Shown piece by piece: positions 1-8,011 of a stretch of 63,014 bases of DNA. The DNA comes from Magnetococcales bacterium (lineage in GTDB: Bacteria > Pseudomonadota > Magnetococcia > Magnetococcales > Magnetaquicoccaceae), in the NCBI GenBank assembly GCA_015231755.1, contig JADGAZ010000025.1, forward strand, positions 1 to 63,014, given 5' to 3'. Numbering within the stretch: the stretch's first letter is position 1; every line of letters begins with the position of its first letter. The notes beneath the pieces were generated by a model. The model saw only the letters and a program-made list of their open reading frames with translations, did no database searches and was not told where the DNA came from. Both the position numbers and the translations under genes were made by a program.

Positions 1-65
1 TGCTCTTCGGTGATGCCAAGAAGATGCTGGACGAAGTGCTCAACCATTTGCGTGCCTCTGCTTAA
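1..65 (+). CDS. pntB: NAD(P) transhydrogenase subunit beta, C-terminal end (partial)
   Basis: Only the last 20 codons are inside the window, ending at TAA 63-65. The visible tail reads LFGDAKKMLDEVLNHLRASA. The LFGDAK motif followed by a short amphipathic helix is the characteristic C-terminus of the beta subunit of proton-translocating NAD(P) transhydrogenase, the membrane enzyme that couples NADH-to-NADP+ hydride transfer to the proton gradient. The call rests on this short tail alone. The start and the other subunits lie to the left of the window. Hairpins follow directly downstream. Confidence 0.7.
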   Translation, partial: LFGDAKKMLDEVLNHLRASA

Positions 66-74
66 GTGTTGCAT

Positions 75-189
75 ACTCCCCCGCAAGGGGGAGTCCCGCC
101 TTTCAGTCCCCCGGACTCTCTTTGGTTGCAACGCATTGAAAAAAAAGAGAGGGTCTGGGGGATTCCTCCCCCAGGGTTTTGCTTTTTTT
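75..189 (+). terminator. Hairpin array ending in a rho-independent terminator after pntB
   Basis: Three inverted repeats follow the pntB stop. At 75-94 ACTCCCCC and GGGGGAGT flank a GCAA loop. At 155-174 CTGGGGG and CCCCCAG flank ATTCCT and are followed by a T-rich tract (177-189), a good intrinsic terminator for plus-strand transcription. A longer imperfect pairing, about 105-122 with 145-162, would compete with the left arm of the terminator. The arrangement could be a plain terminator or an attenuator-like switch in front of the TPR gene at 289. Only the terminator is well supported. Confidence 0.65.
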
Positions 190-288
190 ATTTCTTTTTC
201 AATTTCAATTACGATTGTCGAGATCCATGATGCGCGTTCCCAATCGGGAAAGGCGCTTTGAGGGATTCATTTGACGAGGAGAATCAAG

Positions 289-780
289 GTGGATGAGCAG
301 GTAGCGGACATGGTGTTGAAAGCCCTTGCGCGGGGTCTGGAGGCCGATCGACTGGCGGCCAGTGGTCAATTCGACGAGGCGTTGCGGATTCATCGGGAGG
401 AGGCGATTCCGGTCTTCGAGCAGGCTGGCGATTGGCGCTCCAAGGCGGTCACCCAGGGCAAGATCGCGGACCTGCTGGCTTCCCAGGGGCAATTGGAGGA
501 GGCGTTGTTGCTGCTGCGGGAGGAGGCGTTGCCGGCTTTCGACAGACTGGGTGATTTGCGGGATTGCGCCATCGTGTTTGACCGGATCGCGTTTATTCAC
601 GAAATCCGGGGGGAGTGGGCCGAGTCATTGGGAGTCCGTCAGGCAAAGGAGTTGCCGATTTATGAGGCGCTCAAGGATCAGGCCGCTTGTGAGGTGACTT
701 TGCAGCAGATTGAGCAACTGCGCGTGGAGTTGGAACCTCATGCCGCGAAGGTGAAAAGCAAGAAGAAAAAGAAGAAATGA
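289..780 (+). CDS. Small TPR-repeat protein with poly-lysine tail
   Basis: A soluble protein of 163 residues with no signal peptide. It consists of about three helical repeats of roughly 40 residues. Similar blocks recur (EALRIHREEAIPVFEQAGD, EALLLLREEALPAFDRLGD, ESLGVRQAKELPIYEALKD), as in tetratricopeptide repeats, so a scaffold or protein-binding role is likely; no enzymatic motif is visible. The C-terminus ends in KSKKKKKK, an exposed basic tail that could bind nucleic acid or an acidic surface. The GTG at 289 is chosen because GAGGAG at 276-281 lies 7 nt upstream; an in-frame TTG at 271 has a poorer site. The gene stands alone between pntB and the oppositely oriented ccm operon. Its specific function is unknown. 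Confidence 0.75.
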   Translation: MDEQVADMVLKALARGLEADRLAASGQFDEALRIHREEAIPVFEQAGDWRSKAVTQGKIADLLASQGQLEEALLLLREEALPAFDRLGDLRDCAIVFDRIAFIHEIRGEWAESLGVRQAKELPIYEALKDQAACEVTLQQIEQLRVELEPHAAKVKSKKKKKK

Positions 781-815
781 ATGGTTTTGGTGGGTGATTG
801 AAAAGAGTTAAGGTC

Positions 816-859
816 GTGGGGCGCTGCCCCACACCCTGCCAGGGTGGTAACCACCCTGG
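816..859 (-). repeat. Tandem palindromic (REP-like) hairpins downstream of ccmH
   Basis: Two near-perfect palindromes lie between the convergent TPR and ccmH genes. GTGGGGC/GCCCCAC (816-832, 3-nt loop) is followed by CCAGGGTGGT/ACCACCCTGG (839-859, 1-nt loop). On the minus strand they fold after the ccmH stop and are followed by a weak T-rich stretch (CTTTTC), so they may help end the ccm transcript. The paired-hairpin design resembles dispersed palindromic elements common in GC-rich proteobacteria. Confidence 0.6.
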
Positions 860-893
860 ACCCGTGATGATGGGGAATTGCTTGGGCTTGGAA

Positions 894-1364
894 TTACATG
901 CGGAGTTGATCCAATTCTTTTTGAATGCGTTCTTGCATGGCGGCGTGGGTGGGAACGGGCTTGACGTTCTCGTTGGCCCGTTTGCGCCATTGCCGCATGG
1001 CAAGCCATAAGGCCAGACCCCCGATTCCCAATCCGATGAACGGGGCGCTCCACAACAGAGTGTTCATGCCCTGTGTGGTGGGTTCCAGGTAGATGTAATC
1101 CCCGTAGCGTTGAAAGAAATAGTCCCGGATGGCCGTTTCCTGTTCTCCGGCGGCGACCTTGGCGCGGATCACGTTCAGCATGTCCTTGGCCAGATCGGAG
1201 TTGGACTCATAGACCGACTGGTTCTGACACACCGCGCAACGCAGATCCTTGGCGATGTGACGCACCATGGCTTCGGTGGGGTCTTCCCCCCGGAGTTCGG
1301 CCAGCGCCGGGCCGGGCATCGCCAGCAGCCAAGCCAGCAACAGCAAGGGAGGAAAATGTCTCAT
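894..1364 (-). CDS. ccmH: Cytochrome c maturation protein CcmH (CycL)
   Basis: 156 residues. This is the thiol-disulfide oxidoreductase that keeps apocytochrome c haem-binding cysteines reduced during system I haem ligation at the outer face of the inner membrane. Residues 1-22 form a signal peptide ending ALA. The family redox motif LRCAVCQNQS (Cys43, Cys46) is followed by the conserved three-helix part (SDLAKDML, QETAIRDYFFQRYGDYI) and one transmembrane helix at about 103-123. Length fits the short alphaproteobacterial type without a fused CcmI/NrfG TPR part. The ATG overlaps the ccmG stop by 4 bp (ATGA), so translation is probably coupled. It is the last gene of the operon; no ccmI follows. 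Confidence 0.95.
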   Translation of the reverse strand: MRHFPPLLLLAWLLAMPGPALAELRGEDPTEAMVRHIAKDLRCAVCQNQSVYESNSDLAKDMLNVIRAKVAAGEQETAIRDYFFQRYGDYIYLEPTTQGMNTLLWSAPFIGLGIGGLALWLAMRQWRKRANENVKPVPTHAAMQERIQKELDQLRM

Positions 1365-1900
1365 TTGACCTCTCCTTGCATCAGGGGCAGGGCGCGTTGT
1401 TCGAACCAGCCGGGAAACAAGGGACCGGTGTGCTTCATGCGGATGGTGCCCTTGGGGTCCACGAGATAGGATTCCGGCGCGCCGTACACCCCCCAGTCGA
1501 TGGCGATTTTTTGTGTCGGATCCTGGGCGTGGGGATAACCCGGATTGCCGTGGCGGGCCAGGAACGTGCGGGCGGAATCCGGATTGTCGCGGAAGTCCAC
1601 ACCCAGCATCACGAAGTCGGAGCGATTTTTGGTTTGTTTCGCCAGTTCGATCAGATAGGGATGCTCGGCCACACAACTGACGCACCACGACCCCCAGAAA
1701 TTGACCAGTACCCATTTGCCCCGATGGGCCGACAATTGGACCGGCTGATCCCCCTCCAGAGCCGGGGCGGTGAAGTCGTTCGCCGGGCGGTTGACCAGCG
1801 GGGAGGGGATCTCCCGGGGATCGTTTTTCAGTCCCAGGGCGAACAGGAGCAGAATGGCCATCACCGCCCCCAGCAAGACGATTTTCCACAGTCCATTCAT
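1361..1900 (-). CDS. ccmG: Thiol:disulfide interchange protein CcmG/DsbE
   Basis: 179 residues. A membrane-anchored periplasmic thioredoxin that passes electrons from CcdA/DsbD to CcmH and apocytochrome c. An N-terminal transmembrane anchor (about 5-24) is followed by a thioredoxin fold with active site WCVSC at 72-76 (NFWGSWCVSC). The conserved GVYGAPESYLVD stretch holds the cis-proline. GAGGAG lies upstream of the ATG at 1900. It is separated from ccmF by 72 bp and overlaps ccmH by 4 bp. Confidence 0.96.
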   Translation of the reverse strand: MNGLWKIVLLGAVMAILLLFALGLKNDPREIPSPLVNRPANDFTAPALEGDQPVQLSAHRGKWVLVNFWGSWCVSCVAEHPYLIELAKQTKNRSDFVMLGVDFRDNPDSARTFLARHGNPGYPHAQDPTQKIAIDWGVYGAPESYLVDPKGTIRMKHTGPLFPGWFEQRALPLMQGEVK

Positions 1901-1972
1901 GCCTTGTTCTCCTCGTGATCCGCTGGCCTTGCCGTGAATGGGATTTTATTGATCCGGAGTGCCGGTTGAGGC

Positions 1973-3931
1973 TCAATCCGCACGTCGTTGCAGCCGTCGT
2001 CCCTGCAACATGGCCCAGAAGACCCCCACCACCATGATCCCGGAACCGATCCAGATCCACGACACCAGGGGCGTGCGATAGATGCGGAACGCCCACACCC
2101 CATCCTTGACCCCATCCCCCAGCACCACATACAGATCCTCCCGCCAACTGCTGTGGATGGCCGCTTCGGTGGTGGGCTGGGAGTGTTCGCTGTAGACCCG
2201 TTTTTGTGGTCTGAGCATCAAGGTGGCCTCACCGGGGCGTTCGGCGCGGATGACCGCCTCGTCGGCTTGCCAGTTGCGGCGGGCGGTTTTGTCCATGGAT
2301 TCCAGGGTCAGGCTCCATGAGCCGATGCGCATGGAATCTCCCTTGGCCAAGAACAGGTCCCGTTCCTCCTGAAAGAGTCCGGAGCCGACAAAGCCGGCCA
2401 CCATCACCAGGGTGCCGAGGTGCACCAGCATGCCGCCGTAACGCCGTTTGTTGCGGGTGACGAGGCGCAGAAAGGCACCGGGAGCGGAGAGGGATTCCCG
2501 GCTCATGCGGGTTTTGATGTTGCGGAGCAGGTCTTTGAGATGGGTGGCCCCGACAAAAAGAATCAGCCCTGTGGCGATGGCGCCGGAAGGGTGGGTGACG
2601 CCGACCAACGGGGCGACCAGCATGCCGATGAGGCCGATGATCCCGGCGGGCAGGAACTCCTGACGCAGTTTGGCCAGCGATGCCCGTTGCCAAGGGATGA
2701 GGGGTCCCAGGCCCATCAGGGCGAGCATGCCGAGCATGATGGGGATGAACACCTTGTTGTAATAGGGGGCACCCACCGAGACCTTGGCGGTGGAAAGGGT
2801 TTCGACGGCCAGGGGATACAGGGTGCCCAGCAGCACGGTACAGGCTCCGGCCACCAGGAACAGGTTATTGATCAGGAATGAAAACTCTTTGGACCAGGGG
2901 CTTTCCAGTTTCGGGGTTTCCCGGAGTTGGTCGGATTTGGCGGTGAGCAGTCCGAAGGAGAACAGCAGCAGCGCGGACATGAACATCAGGATATAGACCC
3001 CCCGTCCCGGATCCGTGGCAAAGGCGTGGACCGAAGAGAGCACCCCGGAGCGCACCAGAAAGGTGCCCAGCAGGGAGAGGGCGAAGGTGGTGATGATCAA
3101 AAAGAGGTTCCAGGTTTTGAACATGCGGCGTCGTTCCTGGACCATGACCGAGTGCAGAAAGGCCAGACCGGTGAGCCAGGGCATGAAGGAGGCGTTTTCC
3201 ACCGGATCCCAGGCCCAGTATCCCCCCCAGCCCAGTTCATAGTAGGCCCAATAGGCGCCGAAGACGATGCCGATGGTGAGCATGGCCCAGGAGAACAGGG
3301 TCCAGCGGCGGGTGGCCAGGATCCATTCGCTGTCGCCTTGTGAGGTGATCAGGGCGGCCATGGCGAAGGCATAGGGGATGGCGAAGCCCACATAGCCCAT
3401 ATAGAGGAACGGGGGATGGAATACCATGCCCGGATCTTGCAACAAGGGGTTGAGATCCCGGCCATCCGGGGGGGGTGAGAGCAGCCGTTCAAAGGGGCTG
3501 GACAAGAACACCACCAGCAGCAAAAACCCCAGCAGCAGTCCGCCATTGATGGAGAGCACCCAGGGCATGGAGACCGGATGGGTGTTCCAGTGTTTCCAGG
3601 CGGCGATGGCGACGAACAAAGAGAGCATCCAGGCCCACAGCAGCAGGGATCCTTCGTGTCCGCCCCACATGGCTGTGGCCAGATAGAACACCGGCAGCTT
3701 GAGTGAAGCGTGTTCGGCCACGTATTGCACCGAGAAGTCGTGTTTCAGAAAAGAGGCGATCAGCCCGGCGGAGGCCAGGGTGAGCAGGGCGCAGATCATG
3801 AAGGCGGCCTGTCGGGCCACCCGGATCCAGACCATCCGTTGCCAGCGCAGTCCGATCCATGGGGCGATCAGCATCAGCCCGGCCAGCATCAGGGCGATCA
3901 GGGTGGAAAAGTGGGCGATTTCGATCCACAT
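1973..3931 (-). CDS. ccmF: Haem lyase subunit CcmF
   Basis: 652 residues with about 15 predicted membrane helices, the usual CcmF size. It takes haem from holo-CcmE and, with CcmH and CcmI, attaches it to CXXCH motifs of apocytochromes c. The tryptophan-rich WWD haem-binding segment GWGGYWAWDPVENASFMPW is present (about residues 231-249). Histidines around HPPFLYMGY and VRSGVLSSVHAFATDP match conserved haem-ligand regions. It lies 42 bp after ccmE in the same operon. Confidence 0.97.
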   Translation of the reverse strand: MWIEIAHFSTLIALMLAGLMLIAPWIGLRWQRMVWIRVARQAAFMICALLTLASAGLIASFLKHDFSVQYVAEHASLKLPVFYLATAMWGGHEGSLLLWAWMLSLFVAIAAWKHWNTHPVSMPWVLSINGGLLLGFLLLVVFLSSPFERLLSPPPDGRDLNPLLQDPGMVFHPPFLYMGYVGFAIPYAFAMAALITSQGDSEWILATRRWTLFSWAMLTIGIVFGAYWAYYELGWGGYWAWDPVENASFMPWLTGLAFLHSVMVQERRRMFKTWNLFLIITTFALSLLGTFLVRSGVLSSVHAFATDPGRGVYILMFMSALLLFSFGLLTAKSDQLRETPKLESPWSKEFSFLINNLFLVAGACTVLLGTLYPLAVETLSTAKVSVGAPYYNKVFIPIMLGMLALMGLGPLIPWQRASLAKLRQEFLPAGIIGLIGMLVAPLVGVTHPSGAIATGLILFVGATHLKDLLRNIKTRMSRESLSAPGAFLRLVTRNKRRYGGMLVHLGTLVMVAGFVGSGLFQEERDLFLAKGDSMRIGSWSLTLESMDKTARRNWQADEAVIRAERPGEATLMLRPQKRVYSEHSQPTTEAAIHSSWREDLYVVLGDGVKDGVWAFRIYRTPLVSWIWIGSGIMVVGVFWAMLQGRRLQRRAD

Positions 3932-3973
3932 GGTGTTTTCGGGGAGGCTCTTGGCAAGTCTGAAGTGAATGGA

Positions 3974-4429
3974 TTATTTCAGGGATTTCATCAGCGATTC
4001 TTTGGATTTTGCGATGCCCTGCTCGCTCATTTCCACCGGCACATAGTCTTCGCTGTGTTTGGCGAGGATGGTATCGGCGCTGAAATCCTGTCCAGATTTC
4101 CAGGTGCCTTCCACCACCACGCCCTGACCTTCCCGGAACAGGTCGGGGACCATGCCATCGTAGCGCACCGGGATTTGGGCCTTGCCGTCGGTGACCAGGA
4201 AGCGGATCTTCAGGGTGCCGGCCTCCCGCACCAAGGATCCGGCTTGGACCATGCCGCCGACGCGAATTTTCTTGCCGTCGAGTTCCCGTTGTTTGGCGAC
4301 CGCTTCGGCGGGGGTGTGGAAATAGACCAGGGCGCCGGTGAAGGATGAAAACACCAGAGCCGCCAGTGATCCCCCCACCACGAGTACGGTGAGAATGAGA
4401 AAAAGGCGTTTGTTGGCGAGGGGTTTCAT
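3974..4429 (-). CDS. ccmE: Haem chaperone CcmE
   Basis: 151 residues. CcmE covalently binds haem delivered by CcmABCD and carries it to CcmF. It has an N-terminal membrane anchor (8-28) followed by an OB-fold beta-barrel. The haem-attaching histidine is His125 in LAKHSEDYVP, with Tyr129 as the usual axial ligand. The start overlaps the ccmD stop (ATGA). Confidence 0.96.
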   Translation of the reverse strand: MKPLANKRLFLILTVLVVGGSLAALVFSSFTGALVYFHTPAEAVAKQRELDGKKIRVGGMVQAGSLVREAGTLKIRFLVTDGKAQIPVRYDGMVPDLFREGQGVVVEGTWKSGQDFSADTILAKHSEDYVPVEMSEQGIAKSKESLMKSLK

Positions 4430-4563
4430 GGGGTTCCGGAGTCGTGTTGATCGAGTTGTTTCTGGAGCCGTTTCCAGGACAGGTGCCAGTGCAGGGTGTA
4501 GCCGCCATAGACGGCCAGGGCCAGCAGATAGACGGCGGCGATGTAGGGGGTATAGTCATTCAT
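4426..4563 (-). CDS. ccmD: Haem exporter small subunit CcmD
   Basis: A 45-residue gene between ccmC and ccmE: MNDYTPYIAAVYLLALAVYG, then GYTLHWHLSWKRLQKQLDQH and DSGTP. It has one membrane helix (about 8-26) and a basic cytoplasmic tail, as expected for CcmD, which releases holo-CcmE from the CcmABC complex. It overlaps ccmC by 8 bp and ccmE by 4 bp. The choice of frame is fixed by the ATGA overlap at its stop. Confidence 0.9.
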   Translation of the reverse strand: MNDYTPYIAAVYLLALAVYGGYTLHWHLSWKRLQKQLDQHDSGTP

Positions 4564-5254
4564 CGGGGTGCATCCTTGCGGATTCCAGGGCGTCCAGATG
4601 GCGACGGGCTTCGATCTGGCGGGCTTTGACCGTCACCATGAACAGTCCCATGAGGATAAACGCGCCGGAGAGGATCAGCAATGGGGGAAGCAGCGGTCCG
4701 GAGATGTGAACTCCGGAATTGCCCGACGCGGCCATGGAGGGGGGTTGATGCAGGGTGCGCCACCACACCACGGAGTAGTGAATGATGGGCAGGTCCACGG
4801 CGCCGATGATGGCCAGGATGGCGGTGGCCCGGGCGCCCTTGATGGGATCGTCCAGGGAGTTGCGCAGCACCATCAACCCTTTGAACAGGATCAGCAGCAC
4901 CAGCATGGAGGTGAGGCGTGCATCCCAGGCCCACCAAGTGCCCCACATGGGTTTGCCCCAGATGGAGCCGGAGGCCAGGGTGATGGCGGTGAAGGCCGCG
5001 CCCACGGAGGTGGCGGCCTCGGCGAGGATGTCGGCGGTTTCGGAGCGTTTCCAAAGATAAAGCACCGAGGCCACGGTGACGAACAGATAGCTCAACAGGG
5101 CCATTTTGGCGGAAGGCACATGGATGTACAAAATGCGCACCGCGCCGCCTTGTTGGAAATCCTCGGGGGCGCCGTAGACGAACCACAGCCCCACGGCCAG
5201 CATCGCAAGGGTGGCTATGCCCGTGAGGGTTTGAATTTTTTTAAGGATTTTCAT
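4556..5254 (-). CDS. ccmC: Haem exporter protein CcmC
   Basis: 232 residues with six membrane helices. CcmC presents haem to CcmE using its WWD motif, seen here as WGKPMWGTWWAWDARLTS. Two conserved histidines flank it, in ILYIHVPSA and LPIIHYSVVWW, the expected haem ligands. The ATG at 5254 follows the ccmB stop by 12 bp. Confidence 0.96.
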   Translation of the reverse strand: MKILKKIQTLTGIATLAMLAVGLWFVYGAPEDFQQGGAVRILYIHVPSAKMALLSYLFVTVASVLYLWKRSETADILAEAATSVGAAFTAITLASGSIWGKPMWGTWWAWDARLTSMLVLLILFKGLMVLRNSLDDPIKGARATAILAIIGAVDLPIIHYSVVWWRTLHQPPSMAASGNSGVHISGPLLPPLLILSGAFILMGLFMVTVKARQIEARRHLDALESARMHPDE

Positions 5255-5266
5255 GGTGTTGTCGGT

Positions 5267-5932
5267 TCACTCCTCCACCAGCCAGCCGAAGGCCCAGGGG
5301 GCCATGGCGAGATAGACCAAATCGAAAATGATCAACAGCTTGAGCCATGGGATCACCTCGCCATCCTGGAGCAGCACCCCCGCGATGGCCTGGACTCCGG
5401 CAATCAGCATCGGAGCGGTCAAGGGGAGCAGCAGCAGGGCCAGCAGGGTTTCCCGGGAGCGGGCGCCCCGGGTCATGGCGGCCAGAAGGGTTCCCAGACC
5501 GGTCAATCCCAGGGTGCCCAGGGTGAGGATGCCGAGGATCGCCGGCACATGGCCCCAGGCATCGACGTTGAACAGCACCAGGGTCAGGGGGAGTATCAGG
5601 AATTCCACCAGCAGGGTCAACAGGAGATTGCCGAGCCACTTGCCAAAAAAGATCACGCCACGGGGTACCGAGGCGAGCAGCAATCCCTCGAAGGCGCCAT
5701 CCTCCTCTTCGGCCTGGAAGACCCGCCCCAGTCCCACCAGCGTGGTGAACAAGGTGGTGGCCCACAACAGACCCGGCAGCAGACGCAAGGCCTCTTTGCG
5801 GTCCGGTTCAAAGGCGGCCTGAAACACCACCAGCACCGAAATGGCGAAAAAGAGCATGGACGACAGGGTGGCGCGACGACGCAGGTCTCCGGCCACATCC
5901 TTCCAGGCGATGCGATAGACGGCCTTCAGCAC
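5267..5932 (-). CDS. ccmB: Haem exporter membrane subunit CcmB
   Basis: 221 residues with six hydrophobic segments and the CcmB signature region (EEEDGAFEGLLLASVPRGVIFFGKWLGN). It forms the membrane part of the CcmAB ABC complex that drives release of holo-CcmE. The start is a GTG at 5932, giving VLKAVYRIAWKDV; no ATG occurs at a sensible position and the reading frame further upstream is low-complexity. It overlaps the ccmA stop by 7 bp. Confidence 0.93.
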   Translation of the reverse strand: MLKAVYRIAWKDVAGDLRRRATLSSMLFFAISVLVVFQAAFEPDRKEALRLLPGLLWATTLFTTLVGLGRVFQAEEEDGAFEGLLLASVPRGVIFFGKWLGNLLLTLLVEFLILPLTLVLFNVDAWGHVPAILGILTLGTLGLTGLGTLLAAMTRGARSRETLLALLLLPLTAPMLIAGVQAIAGVLLQDGEVIPWLKLLIIFDLVYLAMAPWAFGWLVEE

Positions 5933-6654
5933 GGGAGCGGCTCCGGAGCGGAGGCGTGAATGGGGGTGAGTACGCCCCGCGCCAGTTGATGGGGGCGATG
6001 GGGCAGGGCGGCCACCCGTTCCGGGTCGTGACTGGCCATCACCAGGGCGCCACCGTGGCGCAGGTAGTCCGTCAGGATGGCGTTGAGCCACTGGACCCCT
6101 TGGGTATCCAGGGCGGAGTAGGGTTCGTCGAGGAGCAGCAGCCGGGGATGGGCCAGGAGCATACGGGCCAGGGCCAGCCGTTTGCGCATGCCGGCGGAAA
6201 ACCATTGCACAGGCTTGTCCGCGGCTTTGGCCAGACCCACGGTTTCGATGGCTTGGCGCAGCCGGGATTCCGGGAGGTTCAGGCCCCGCAGATCACGGAA
6301 GAACAAGAGATTTTCCACCGGGGTGAGATGGCCGTAGAGATGGGTCTGATGGCCCACGAACAGCAATTTGTCCCGGGCTTCGTTGCCGTATCGGGTCACA
6401 TCCAGGCCATCCAGCAGATAACGCCCCTGACGGACGGTCAAGAGGGTGGCCAGCAACGCCAGCAGGGTGGATTTGCCGCAGCCGTTGGTCCCGTACAAGG
6501 CCACGCACTCTCCCTGCCGCACGTTCAGATCGATGCCCTGGAGCACCCGATGGCGACCGAAGCGGTGATGCACCCCCTCCAGTTGGATCACCAACGGAGT
6601 GGATCCAGGGTCGGAGGGGGGAGCGGGGAAGGAATCGGTGGAAGAGTGGGTCAT
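5926..6654 (-). CDS. ccmA: Haem exporter ATP-binding protein CcmA
   Basis: 242 residues. This is the ABC ATPase that powers the CcmABCD complex. Walker A is GTNGCGKST, the signature is FSAGMRKRLALARML and Walker B is LLLLDEP, followed by the switch histidine in MASHDPE. The ATG at 6654 is used; the first 20 residues are Pro/Ser-rich and extra to the core domain, so the true start could be slightly further in. It begins 10 bp after the SPOR gene stop. Confidence 0.94.
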   Translation of the reverse strand: MTHSSTDSFPAPPSDPGSTPLVIQLEGVHHRFGRHRVLQGIDLNVRQGECVALYGTNGCGKSTLLALLATLLTVRQGRYLLDGLDVTRYGNEARDKLLFVGHQTHLYGHLTPVENLLFFRDLRGLNLPESRLRQAIETVGLAKAADKPVQWFSAGMRKRLALARMLLAHPRLLLLDEPYSALDTQGVQWLNAILTDYLRHGGALVMASHDPERVAALPHRPHQLARGVLTPIHASAPEPLPC

Positions 6655-6664
6655 GCCATTGGGG

Positions 6665-7630
6665 CTACTGGTTCGGTCCGAGGACCGTCCCCTTGGCGCC
6701 GGCCTTGGCGTTGGCCAGATTGGCGGCCTGCTGGGCCCGGGCCTGGGTGGGGAAGGGACCGAGACGGACCCGGAACACATTCTTTTTCCCGGCCTTTTGA
6801 GTGTTTTGATAGACGGGCATGCGTTTGCCGTCGAACATCAGGTTGGACAGCTTGTTGGCCAGGGCGGTGGCGTGTTCGGTATCGTTGAACGAGGCGACCT
6901 GGACCGAAAACCCGCTGGGCGGTGGGGTGGCGGGTTTCTGGAGTGGTTTGTCGTTGGTGTCGGCGGCATCCTCGGAGTCGTCGGCCTGATTTTTCTGGGC
7001 ATTTTTGGCCTGTTGACGTTTCGGGGGCGAGCCGAGGGCGGAGTTGGGATCGTTGCTGTGGTCGGAGCGATCCTGATCCTGGGCCGAGGGCTGGGGGGGA
7101 TGGGCGGGTTCGCGCTGGGGCGCCGGAGGCGCGGTGCGGGATCCGGAACCATCCGCCGCCATGCGGGGCATGGGGGGAGGAGCCGCATGGGAGTCGCCGG
7201 GGGTGTTCTTGGCCGGGGTCAGACCGCCGTCCCGGGAGAGGGGGCGGGACTCCAGACGGGCCGACTCCAGGGCGGAAGCCTCTTTGGGGTTCCAGGCTTC
7301 CTGGGGTTTGGAGGCATCCGGTTTGCCGCTGTTGTTGTCGGGAGCGGTCAGATCCTTGGCGTCGATTTCGACCTTGGATTCGGATTTGTTTTGGGCTCCT
7401 TCCGGATTGAAAATCGGGGCCGGAGCCACCTGGGTGAGCCAAGCGGATTTGTTGCTGTCTGCGGTGCGGTCCCCGACTTTGACCTTGGGGGTGGGTTGCG
7501 TCTCTTTTTCGGCGATGAGATCTCCGGGGGTGCGGACCATGTTGAAGACCACCACCATGAGGATCAGAACAAGAATGATGCCGCCGGTCACCAGAAACAG
7601 GAACTGTTCGCGATTGGGTGATGCTTTCAT
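6665..7630 (-). CDS. SPOR-domain inner-membrane protein
   Basis: 321 residues. A short cytoplasmic start is followed by one membrane helix (about 12-32, FLFLVTGGIILVLILMVVVF), a long charged and Pro/Ala-rich periplasmic linker, and a C-terminal SPOR domain (about 240-321, opening GFSVQVASFNDTEHA and ending near FRVRLGPFPTQARAQQAANLA). SPOR domains bind denuded glycan strands in septal peptidoglycan, so a cell-division or envelope role (FtsN/DedD-like) is likely. It is the first gene of the unit that continues into ccmABCDEFGH, a setting that does not explain its role. The ATG at 7630 is chosen because the membrane helix directly follows. Confidence 0.85.
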   Translation of the reverse strand: MKASPNREQFLFLVTGGIILVLILMVVVFNMVRTPGDLIAEKETQPTPKVKVGDRTADSNKSAWLTQVAPAPIFNPEGAQNKSESKVEIDAKDLTAPDNNSGKPDASKPQEAWNPKEASALESARLESRPLSRDGGLTPAKNTPGDSHAAPPPMPRMAADGSGSRTAPPAPQREPAHPPQPSAQDQDRSDHSNDPNSALGSPPKRQQAKNAQKNQADDSEDAADTNDKPLQKPATPPPSGFSVQVASFNDTEHATALANKLSNLMFDGKRMPVYQNTQKAGKKNVFRVRLGPFPTQARAQQAANLANAKAGAKGTVLGPNQ

Positions 7631-8011
7631 AAGAGCCTTATCGGATGTCGTGTTTGGTTCGTGTTTGAGAAGACGGTCCGCGACCGGTCTACGCGCCCTG
7701 CGGATTGAGTCCGGTTTATTTTGCAATAAATGAGCCATTCCAATCCTTGACGCCTCTCTTTTTGGAGCATCCGTTTCAATTATGGTAAGCCAAAGCCGGG
7801 GGTTCTTCAAGCGTTCGGGCCGGGATCGGCCTTATATCGGGGAAAAAAGAAAAACGGGGTGGGGGAAGGTTGGGCGATGCCTTCCATCACAGCGGCGTCA
7901 TCGCCGTGTGGGAGGGGTCTGCGAGGCATGGATGTTTTTGGCCTTGCGACCCAAAAGGCTTCTTGGAACAGCAGGTTCCTTCAGGCGATGCCATGGAGTC
8001 CGGAAGGGGAC
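7631..8011. other. Intergenic region between the RelA/SpoT-like and SPOR genes
   Basis: About 380 bp without a convincing gene. Apart from the sigma-54-like site at 7722-7738, only short inverted repeats are seen, such as GGAAC/GTTCC near 7965-7979, a few tens of bases past the RelA-like stop, which might act as a weak terminator. Nothing else is recognised. Confidence 0.5.
7722..7738 (-). promoter_or_regulatory. Sigma-54-like promoter for the SPOR-ccm operon
   Basis: Read on the minus strand, TGGCTC (7737-7732), five bases, then TTGC (7726-7723) match the sigma-54 -24/-12 consensus TGGCAC-N5-TTGC at 9 of 10 positions, with the invariant GG and GC correctly spaced. The predicted start lies about 80 nt before the SPOR gene. 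The rest of the 7631-8011 gap holds no recognisable gene. Confidence 0.45.
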
